From Metapseudomonas sp043392685 (GTDB taxonomy: Bacteria > Pseudomonadota > Gammaproteobacteria > Pseudomonadales > Pseudomonadaceae), in assembly GCA_043392685.1 (NCBI GenBank), contig JBHZGM010000025.1: a stretch of DNA of 64,000 nucleotides; one strand, given 5' to 3'. A model generated the notes under the pieces. That model worked only from the letters and a program-made list of their open reading frames with translations, made no database searches and was not told where the DNA came from. This document shows positions 35,075 through 43,300 of this stretch, in pieces; the stretch's first letter is position 1, and the number at the start of each line of letters is the position of its first letter. Position numbers and translations under genes: made by a program.

Positions 35075-37909
35075 ATGACCGATTACAAAGCGACCCTGAA
35101 CCTGCCCGAGACGGCATTCCCGATGAAGGCCGGTCTGCCCCAGCGCGAGCCGGAACTGCTGCAAAGCTGGAACAGCATCGATCTGTACGGCAAGCTGCGG
35201 CAGATCGGCGAAGGTCGCCCGAAGTTCATCCTGCACGATGGCCCGCCCTACGCCAACGGCAGCATCCACATCGGTCACGCGGTCAACAAGATCCTCAAGG
35301 ACATCATCGTCCGCTCCAAGACCCTGGCGGGCTATGACGCCCCCTATGTGCCGGGCTGGGACTGCCACGGCCTGCCGATCGAGCACAAGGTCGAGACCAC
35401 CCATGGCAAGAACCTGCCCGCGGACAAGACCCGCGAGCTGTGCCGTGCCTACGCCACCGAGCAGATCGAGGGCCAGAAGGCCGACTTCATCCGCCTGGGC
35501 GTGCTGGGCGACTGGGGCAACCCCTACAAGACCATGGCCTTCGCCAATGAGGCAGGCGAGATCCGCGCCCTGGCCGAGATGGTCAAGCACGGCTTCGTGT
35601 TCAAGGGCCTGAAGCCGGTGAATTGGTGCTTCGATTGCGGCTCGGCCCTGGCTGAGGCCGAGGTGGAGTACGCCGACAAGAAGTCCGACGCCATCGACGT
35701 GGCCTTCCCGGTCGAAGACGCCGACAAGCTGGCTGCGGCCTTCGGCCTGGCGAGCCTGTCCAAGTCGGCCGCCATCGTCATCTGGACCACTACCCCCTGG
35801 ACCATTCCGGCCAACCAGGCCCTGAACGTCCACCCCGAATTCAACTACGCGCTGGTGGATACCGGCGCGCGCCTGCTGGTGCTGGCCGAAGAGCTGGTGG
35901 AATCCTGTCTTTCGCGCTACGGCCTGGAAGGCCAGGTCATCGCCACCGCCAAGGGCGAAGCGCTGGACCTGATCCGCTTCCGCCACCCCTTCTACGAGCG
36001 CCTGTCGCCCGTCTACCTGGCCGAGTATGTCGAACTGGGCGCCGGTACCGGCATCGTCCACTCCGCGCCGGCCTACGGCGAGGACGACTTCCGTACCTGC
36101 AAACAGCACGGCATGAGCAACGACGACATCCTCAGCCCCGTTCAGAGCAACGGCGTGTATGTGCAGGACCTGCCGTTCTTCGGCGGTCAGTTCATCTGGA
36201 AGGCCAACCCGGCCATCGTCGCCAAGCTGGAAGAAGTGGGCGCGCTGCTCAAGCACGAGGTCATCAGCCACAGCTACATGCATTGCTGGCGCCACAAGAC
36301 TCCGCTGATCTACCGCGCCACTGCGCAGTGGTTCGTCGGCATGGACAAACAGTCGGAGCAGGGCTCCACGCTGCGCGACAGCGCCCTGGCCGCCATCGAC
36401 AAGACCGAATTCGTTCCCGCCTGGGGCCAGGCACGCCTGCACGGCATGATCGCCGGCCGCCCGGACTGGTGCATCTCGCGCCAGCGCAACTGGGGCGTAC
36501 CGATCCCGTTCTTCCTGCACAAGGCCACCGGTGAGCTGCACCCGCGCACCGTCGAGCTGATGGAAGAAGTGGCCAAGCGCGTCGAGCAGGAAGGCATCGA
36601 GGCCTGGTTCAAGCTGGACGCCGCCGAGCTGCTTGGCGACGAGGCTGGCCAGTACGACAAGATCAGCGACACTCTGGACGTCTGGTTCGACTCCGGTACC
36701 ACCCATTGGCACGTGCTGCGCGGCTCCCATGCCGAGCTGGGCCATGCCAGCGGCCCGGCTGCCGATCTCTATCTGGAAGGCTCCGACCAGCACCGCGGCT
36801 GGTTCCACTCGTCCCTGCTGACTGGCTGCGCCATCGACGGCCACGCGCCGTATCGCCAGCTGCTGACCCACGGCTTCACCGTGGACGAGAGCGGCCGCAA
36901 GATGTCCAAGTCCCTGGGCAACGTGATCGCTCCGCAGCAGGTTACCGACAGCCTGGGTGCCGACATCCTGCGCCTGTGGGTATCGGCGACCGACTACTCC
37001 GGCGAAATGGCCGTTTCCCAGCAGATTCTCCAGCGCAGCGCCGATGCCTATCGCCGCATCCGCAACACCGCGCGCTTCCTGCTGGCCAACCTGAACGGCT
37101 TCGACCCGGCCAAGGACCTGCTGCCCGTCGAGGACATGCTGGCCCTGGACCGCTGGGCCGTGGATCGCGCCCTGCTGCTGCAGCGCGAACTGGAAGAAGC
37201 CTACGGCGAGTACCGCTTCTGGAACGTCTACTCCAAGGTGCACAACTTCTGCGTACAGGAGCTGGGCGGCTTCTACCTCGACATCATCAAGGACCGCCAG
37301 TACACCACCGCTGCCGACAGCGTGGCGCGCCGCTCCTGCCAGACCGCGCTGTTCCACATCGCCGAGGCACTGGTGCGCTGGGTCGCGCCGATCCTGGCCT
37401 TCACCGCCGACGAAATCTGGCAATACCTGCCGGGCGAGCGCAATGAATCGGTCATGCTGAACACCTGGTACCAAGGGCTGAGTGAGCTGCCGGAAGGCTT
37501 CGAGCTGGGCCGCGAGTTCTGGGAGCAGGTCATGGCCGTGAAGGCTTCGGTCAACAAGGAGCTCGAGAACCTACGCAGCAACAAGGCCATCGGCGGCAAC
37601 CTGCAGGCCGAAGTCACCCTGTTCGCCGAAGACGCCCTGGCAGCCGCCCTGGCCAAGCTGGGCGATGAGCTGCGCTTCGTGCTGATCACCTCGGCGGCCG
37701 ACGTGCAGCCGCTGGCCAGCGCCCCGGCCGATGCCGTGGAAACCGAAGTCGCCGGTCTCAAGCTGAAGATCCACAAGTCGGCCCACACCAAATGCGGCCG
37801 TTGCTGGCACCACCGCGCCGATGTCGGCCAGTTCGTGAAACACCCTGAGCTGTGCGGCCGTTGCGTGGAGAACATCGAGGGTGCCGGCGAGGTTCGACAC
37901 TATGCCTAA
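35075..37909 (+). CDS. ileS: Isoleucyl-tRNA synthetase
   Basis: A class I aminoacyl-tRNA synthetase of 944 residues. The HIGH motif (PPYANGSIHIGH, about 60-71), KMSKS motif (GRKMSKSLGN, about 607-616) and the C-terminal zinc-binding cysteines (CGRCWHHRADVG and CGRCVENI) are all present, placing it in the bacterial zinc-containing IleS1 group. The editing domain lies between about 190 and 420. Its stop overlaps the lspA start by eight bases. Confidence 0.97.
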   Translation: MTDYKATLNLPETAFPMKAGLPQREPELLQSWNSIDLYGKLRQIGEGRPKFILHDGPPYANGSIHIGHAVNKILKDIIVRSKTLAGYDAPYVPGWDCHGLPIEHKVETTHGKNLPADKTRELCRAYATEQIEGQKADFIRLGVLGDWGNPYKTMAFANEAGEIRALAEMVKHGFVFKGLKPVNWCFDCGSALAEAEVEYADKKSDAIDVAFPVEDADKLAAAFGLASLSKSAAIVIWTTTPWTIPANQALNVHPEFNYALVDTGARLLVLAEELVESCLSRYGLEGQVIATAKGEALDLIRFRHPFYERLSPVYLAEYVELGAGTGIVHSAPAYGEDDFRTCKQHGMSNDDILSPVQSNGVYVQDLPFFGGQFIWKANPAIVAKLEEVGALLKHEVISHSYMHCWRHKTPLIYRATAQWFVGMDKQSEQGSTLRDSALAAIDKTEFVPAWGQARLHGMIAGRPDWCISRQRNWGVPIPFFLHKATGELHPRTVELMEEVAKRVEQEGIEAWFKLDAAELLGDEAGQYDKISDTLDVWFDSGTTHWHVLRGSHAELGHASGPAADLYLEGSDQHRGWFHSSLLTGCAIDGHAPYRQLLTHGFTVDESGRKMSKSLGNVIAPQQVTDSLGADILRLWVSATDYSGEMAVSQQILQRSADAYRRIRNTARFLLANLNGFDPAKDLLPVEDMLALDRWAVDRALLLQRELEEAYGEYRFWNVYSKVHNFCVQELGGFYLDIIKDRQYTTAADSVARRSCQTALFHIAEALVRWVAPILAFTADEIWQYLPGERNESVMLNTWYQGLSELPEGFELGREFWEQVMAVKASVNKELENLRSNKAIGGNLQAEVTLFAEDALAAALAKLGDELRFVLITSAADVQPLASAPADAVETEVAGLKLKIHKSAHTKCGRCWHHRADVGQFVKHPELCGRCVENIEGAGEVRHYA

Positions 37910-38405
37910 GGCATACGGCCGCCTGGGTTGGCTATGGCTGACTGCCCTCGTGTTCGTGCTGGACCAGGCGAGCAAGTGGTTCTTCGAGAGCGAGCTCAAC
38001 CTCTACCAGCAGATCGTGGTCATCCCCGACTACTTCAGCTGGACCCTGGCCTACAACACCGGCGCGGCCTTCAGCTTCCTGGCCGACAGCTCCGGCTGGC
38101 AGCGCTGGCTGTTCGCCCTGATCGCCCTGGTGGTCAGCGGCGTACTGGTCGTCTGGCTGAAGCGCCTGAAACCCGAGGAAACCTGGCTGGCCATTGCGCT
38201 GGCCCTGGTCTTGGGCGGCGCCCTCGGTAACCTCTACGACCGCGTGGTGCTTGGCCACGTGGTCGATTTCATCCTGGTGCATTGGCAGAACCGCTGGTAT
38301 TTTCCGGCGTTCAACCTGGCCGATAGCGCCATCACCATCGGCGCCGTGATGCTGGCGCTGGATATGTTCAAAGCGAAGAAGTCCGGAGAACCCGCCCATG
38401 ACTGA
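37902..38405 (+). CDS. lspA: Signal peptidase II (lipoprotein signal peptidase)
   Basis: A 167-residue inner-membrane aspartic protease that cleaves lipoprotein signal peptides. Four hydrophobic segments are visible. The catalytic aspartates are in GNLYDRVVLGHVVDFI and FNLADSAI. The ATG at 37902 overlaps the ileS stop; a longer frame would run inside ileS. The stop overlaps the fkpB start by eight bases, so the three genes are translationally linked. Confidence 0.96.
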   Translation: MPKAYGRLGWLWLTALVFVLDQASKWFFESELNLYQQIVVIPDYFSWTLAYNTGAAFSFLADSSGWQRWLFALIALVVSGVLVVWLKRLKPEETWLAIALALVLGGALGNLYDRVVLGHVVDFILVHWQNRWYFPAFNLADSAITIGAVMLALDMFKAKKSGEPAHD

Positions 38406-38835
38406 ACATCGCATAGGGCCGGACATGGAAGTCACCCTGCATTTCGCCATCAAGCTGGATAACGGCGACGTGGTGGACAGCACCTTCGAGAAGAACCCGG
38501 CTACCTTCAAGGTGGGAGACGGCAACTTGCTCCCGGGCTTTGAAAGCGTGCTCTTCGGCCTCAAGAGTGGCGACAAGCGCGTCCTGGCCATCGAGCCCGA
38601 GCAAGGCTTCGGTCAGCACAACCCGCAGAACGTGCAGGTGATGCCGCGCGGCAACTTCCAGGACATGGAACTCTCCGAAGGCCTGCTGATCATCTTCAAT
38701 GACGCAGCCAACGCCGAACTGCCCGGCGTGGTGAAGCTGATCGATGACACCCATGTGACCGTCGACTTCAACCACCCGCTCGCCGGCAAGCCGCTCTCCT
38801 TCGAAGTGGAGATCCTCTCGGTCCGCCCCGTCTGA
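38398..38835 (+). CDS. fkpB: FKBP-type peptidyl-prolyl isomerase FkpB (SlpA)
   Basis: A 145-residue SlyD-like isomerase: FKBP elements (VTLHFAIKLDNGDVVDSTF, NLLPGFESVLFGLKSGDK) with an inserted-in-flap domain (about 70-125). No His-rich tail, which separates it from SlyD. Proline isomerase and chaperone activity are expected. It follows lspA with an eight-base overlap, the common Pseudomonas and E. coli order lspA-fkpB-ispH. Confidence 0.95.
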   Translation: MTEHRIGPDMEVTLHFAIKLDNGDVVDSTFEKNPATFKVGDGNLLPGFESVLFGLKSGDKRVLAIEPEQGFGQHNPQNVQVMPRGNFQDMELSEGLLIIFNDAANAELPGVVKLIDDTHVTVDFNHPLAGKPLSFEVEILSVRPV

Positions 38836-38926
38836 TGGGGCGGGGCACCTGTGGAGCGAGGGGGCGCCTAGTTCCTGCTCGCGAATGGGCGATTCCCGAC
38901 CGCGACGGCTGCACGAGGTAACCAGC

Positions 38927-39871
38927 ATGCAAATCAAACTCGCCAACCCCCGCGGCTTCTGTGCCGGCGTCGATCGCGCCATCGAGATCGTCAACCGCGC
39001 CCTGGAAGTCTTCGGCCCGCCGATCTACGTGCGTCACGAAGTGGTGCACAACAAGTTCGTGGTGGAAGACCTGCGCGCCCGTGGCGCGGTGTTCGTCGAG
39101 GAACTGGACCAGGTGCCGGACAACGTCATCGTCATCTTCAGCGCCCACGGCGTTTCCCAGGCCGTGCGCCAGGAAGCCGCCCGCCGGGGCCTCAAGGTGT
39201 TCGACGCCACCTGCCCCCTGGTGACCAAGGTCCACATGGAAGTTGCCCGCTACAGCCGCGACGGCCGCGAGTGCGTCCTGATCGGCCACGCCGGCCACCC
39301 CGAGGTGGAAGGCACCATGGGCCAGTACGACCCCGCCAACGGCGGTGCCATCTACCTGGTGGAGGACGAGGCCGATGTGGCCCGCCTCGTGGTGCGCAAC
39401 CCGGACGCCCTGTCCTTCGTCACCCAGACTACCTTGTCCATGGACGACACCAGCCGGGTGATCGACGCCCTGCGCGCGCGCTTTCCCAGCATCGGCGGAC
39501 CGCGCAAGGACGATATCTGCTACGCCACCCAGAACCGCCAGGACGCGGTCAAGCAACTGGCGAGCGAGAGCGACGTGGTCCTGGTGGTGGGCAGTCCCAA
39601 CAGCTCCAACTCCAACCGCCTGCGGGAACTGGCCGAGCGTCTGGACACCCCGGCCTACCTGATCGACGGCGCCGAGGATCTCAAGCGCGAGTGGTTCGAC
39701 CAGGCCGGTCGGGTCGGCATCACCGCCGGCGCCTCCGCCCCCGAGGTGCTGGTGCAGGGCGTGATCGACCAGCTTCGGGCGTGGGGCGCGGAAGTGGCCG
39801 TTGAGCTGGATGGCCGGCCGGAGAACATCACCTTCTCCATGCCGAAGGAACTGCGGGTGAAGGCGATCTGA
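38927..39871 (+). CDS. ispH: 4-hydroxy-3-methylbut-2-enyl diphosphate reductase
   Basis: IspH is the iron-sulphur enzyme of the last MEP-pathway step. The 314-residue form starts at ATG 38927 (MQIKLANPRGF), with CACGAGGTAACC upstream. The three cluster cysteines are in GFCAG (residue 12), ATCPLV (about 96) and DICYATQ (about 197). The PNSSNSNRL substrate-binding block is present. A terminator follows. Confidence 0.97.
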   Translation: MQIKLANPRGFCAGVDRAIEIVNRALEVFGPPIYVRHEVVHNKFVVEDLRARGAVFVEELDQVPDNVIVIFSAHGVSQAVRQEAARRGLKVFDATCPLVTKVHMEVARYSRDGRECVLIGHAGHPEVEGTMGQYDPANGGAIYLVEDEADVARLVVRNPDALSFVTQTTLSMDDTSRVIDALRARFPSIGGPRKDDICYATQNRQDAVKQLASESDVVLVVGSPNSSNSNRLRELAERLDTPAYLIDGAEDLKREWFDQAGRVGITAGASAPEVLVQGVIDQLRAWGAEVAVELDGRPENITFSMPKELRVKAI

Positions 39872-39891
39872 TTCCTGCCAGTGGAATGAAG

Positions 39892-39916
39892 AACGGGGCC
39901 CTTGGGCCCCGTTTTC
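39892..39916 (+). terminator. Intrinsic terminator of ispH
   Basis: The stem ACGGGGCCC / GGGCCCCGT with a TT centre, followed by TTTTCGTTT. Confidence 0.85.
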
Positions 39917-39927
39917 GTTTCAGCTGA

Positions 39928-40359
39928 TCAGTTGGATGGGCAGCGATCCCAGGCGTTAACCAGCGAGGCTCCGCCCGAGCGCACACCGGTGGAGGTCAAG
40001 GTCAGGGTGTTGGCTGCGCCTCCCCAGAGTCCGCCTTGGACAGGCGTAGCGGAGATCGAAAAGGTGGTTGCCGTGGCGTTGCCAACCACAAGGTTGAACT
40101 GTGCGGTGCCCTGTTCCGGGCTCTGGGTGGCATAGATATTCGGAACACCATCGGTAGCCGCGCCTACATAGGTGCCTTGTTGGGCCCGAAAGCGCTCCAT
40201 GGCGTTCGCCAGTCCGGTCAGCGAGGCCTTTGCGGCCTCGCACGCATTTCGGCGCAGATAACCCTGATATGACGGATAGGCGATGCTTGCGAGAATCGCG
40301 ACGACGACCACGGCGATCATCAGCTCTATCAGGGTGAATCCGTGCATTCCTCTTCGCAT
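39928..40359 (-). CDS. pilE: Type IV minor pilin PilE
   Basis: A 143-residue prepilin with a short leader cleaved before Phe in GMHG^FTLIELMIAV, including Glu at +5. The remaining N-terminal segment is the hydrophobic pilin helix, and the C-terminus ends with a Cys pair typical of pilins. It follows pilY1 directly; its position as the last gene of the operon and its length fit PilE, which helps prime pilus assembly. The ATG at 40359 has GAGGA five to six bases upstream; an alternative ATG lies at 40347. Confidence 0.88.
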   Translation of the reverse strand: MRRGMHGFTLIELMIAVVVVAILASIAYPSYQGYLRRNACEAAKASLTGLANAMERFRAQQGTYVGAATDGVPNIYATQSPEQGTAQFNLVVGNATATTFSISATPVQGGLWGGAANTLTLTSTGVRSGGASLVNAWDRCPSN

Positions 40360-40367
40360 GGCCGTCC

Positions 40368-43300
40368 TCAATTGTCATCGATCCAGTAGGTGGATTCCTG
40401 GTAGGGGCCCTTGATGGTCTTGCATACGGTGCCAATGCAAAGCACCCATGGGCCATTATCCTTTCCGCCACCGCTGCCATCGCCATCATTGCCACTGCCG
40501 TTGTCAGGAAGCAGGAACACGGGTTTTGGCGGGATGCCGGCAGTTTTGAGTAGCGTGGCCCGATCAGCCTTGTCGGGGGTACCGCTCACGTTCTCCGCCG
40601 CAGGAGTCGCGTCGAACAGGTTGACCGTATAGGCGCGGGAAATCCCCTGCGCCGCGCGGCAAGAGTTGAGGCTGGCGGTGGGTTCGTAGGTAGTGAACAC
40701 CAAAAGACCGGCGAAGGTGGCGGACTCGGAGAGCACCTTCTCGCCTCGTCCTTCCAGGCGGATGTACCAGCCGCCGGAGGTGCGTGCGAAGGCGGTGGCC
40801 GCGGCCGTCTGCTGCGTCGCGCTGCCTTCCTGGATCAGGTTGTCGGTGGCGTCATACAGGTTCGACTCGACGAGCGTCGTGTGGTTGTTGGCGGCATCCG
40901 TGGTCGGGTTGTAGACCAGCGGGGTACGGAAGGAATAGAAACGGTCCTGGGTCACCGCATTCAGTGGGTGGCCCCGATAGCCGGAGCCGATGTTGATCGC
41001 CAGCGTGCGAGTTCCATTGATGTTCAGCAGCGCCACATCCGGCTCGTTGTAGAAGCGGCGGAGCTTTTGTTCGAGCTGGGTGGCGGTCTCCGTCCCGGTG
41101 TCCGCGCCGATGACGTCGGCGAAGACGCCGTCGTCGGCGTCCGGTGCGCCGGAGCCGTTGCCGTTCACGGGGCTGACGAGGCTGCTGGCGGCGCTGCCGT
41201 TGTTGATGAAGAAGCGCCAGACCTGTCCCCCCATATCGCCCACGAAGAACTGGTCCGCCTTGCCATTGCGGTCAATGTCGATCACGCGGATGGGGGCCGG
41301 GATGCTGTACTGCATCTTGTTCAGGCGCAAGGTGTGGCCGGTGGCCGCCCCGCTGGCGGACCAGATCAACGCACCGGTGGTAGCGTTGACGATGTAGATG
41401 GCATTGCCCATGCCATCGGCGGTCCGAGCCCTGACATTGTCCTGATTGGTGTCGTAGCCGCCGCCGAAGATCAGTACTTTTGTGGCTGTGCCGCCGATGT
41501 CGACGGAAGTCAGCACCGGGGTGGACCAGGTTTGTCCAAGGCGTTCGAAGCCCGGGGTTTCTCCGCCCTTTATGAACCAGAGCATCTTCGGCGACGCCCG
41601 GTCGGTCACGTCGAGGGCATAGAGGCTGCGTCCGCCGCGACCCATGGTGGCGTAGGCATAGACGAACTCGCCCGTGTTCAGTCCGGTCAGCAAGCGAGGC
41701 GTGTCCGTCGAACTCGGGTCGCGCCCACCATAGATGACGCCATTGCCGTTCAGGTCGTTGGCCCAGAGCACTACGCTGTTGTCCATGCCATAGACCCGCG
41801 GCTTAACCGAGGTGGATTTGGCGTTGACCATCAGCGGCTTGATATTGGGCAGCAGTTCCGCCGGCATGAAGGCGAACTGCTCTTCGCCCGTTGCGGTGTT
41901 GAAGGCGTGAACCAGGCCTTCGTTGGTTCCAACGAAGGCGGTCTGGTCCTCGCTGGAGCAGGCCGTCAGCGCGGTGTTGCTGAAGGTGTTGCACTGGTAG
42001 GTCAGCAGACGCGGTACCGAGTGGAGCGGGTCACCCACGCTGTTTCTGACGGTACCATCTGTGTTGGTGCCGCGGATCCAGTTGATGAGCTGGCTGCGTT
42101 CTGTGGTGTCCGTCGCGCCCAGCACCGATTCGGTCAGGTTGGTGGTATTGGCCGTATCGATGCGGTGGGCAGGCACATCCAGTGTGACCGCACCTGACGT
42201 TGGGCTGTTGCCGAAGTAGGTGAAGAGCTTGCGACTGGCGTTCGCCGGAAGGTTCGCCGCCACCCCGCCCAGTGCGGTGTTGCTGCCATCGGCGCTGGCT
42301 GTCCAGAAGCTGCGCGCGCTGGCCTTGAAGAAACCGGTGGCCTGGTCGATTGCAGGGACGTCGTCCGCGTCCAGCACCTCACTGCCGGTGGTGTTGGTCA
42401 GCTTGTAGCGCTTGAGGTTGCCGATCCAGCGGTCGGTTTCCGAGGGTTTGAACAGAGCGAAGTAGATCTCGTTGCGGTTGGTCTGGCGGTTGAACTGGTT
42501 CACCGTCGCACCGGGACTCACGAAGGTGGTGTCGGTCGCCAATACCTCCTGGATGATTCGGTTGAAGGCACTGCTCAGCTCCGACGCGGATTCCGCCGTG
42601 TAGCTGCCGCCGCCGCCGTTGGTCGCCACTTCGGCGAGGAAGCGCTTGATCCCGGCGCTGGCCGTCGCGCCGCTGGCATCCAGGGCGAAACCGACGGTGT
42701 GAGTGGTGATGGTATTGGTGCCTTCGATGCTGGAGGACTGGTCATTCTCGGCGAGGAACTTGGCCAGATCCCGGGCACAAAGCTCACCACTGTCGGCGGA
42801 GGTGCAACTTTCGCCGATGATCGAGGTGATGCCGTTGACTGCCGAGGTAGTGTTGTTGTTCGCCTGGCCGTCGGTCAGCAGAACGATATGGTTAGCCTGG
42901 CAGGTGCTGTTGATCGGGCTATCCCGGCCGGAGATCGAGCCGCGCATGTAGCGCGCAGAGTCGTAGAGCGTCGGTACGATGGGTGTGCCGTCCTCGGCAT
43001 ACATGTTCTGCACCAGGGCGTTGACATGGCTGCGCACTGTGTTGGACAGGCCGCCATTACGGATCTTCAGCCGTAGCTTGATGGACTGGCTGGGGTTGGT
43101 CTCGTAGGCCACCGCCGTGAGTGAACTGGTGGAGGTATGGCGGATGAACATGTTCAGTGCATTGCCTCGGGTCCAGCTGTTGGAGACGCTGAACAGCGAG
43201 GTGAGTGACGAGGCGAGGCCGCCGATGTCACAGACCACGGGTTGCCCGGTAACCCAGCCGGTAGTGCTGTTGATCTGGCACTGCACCTCGCTGGTACGAC

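Noticed and set aside
39956..40495. A minus-strand frame of 179 codons across the pilY1-pilE junction that might be pilY2
   Set aside because: It is the other reading frame of pilE and the pilY1 end; the predicted protein has no leader or PilY2 likeness.
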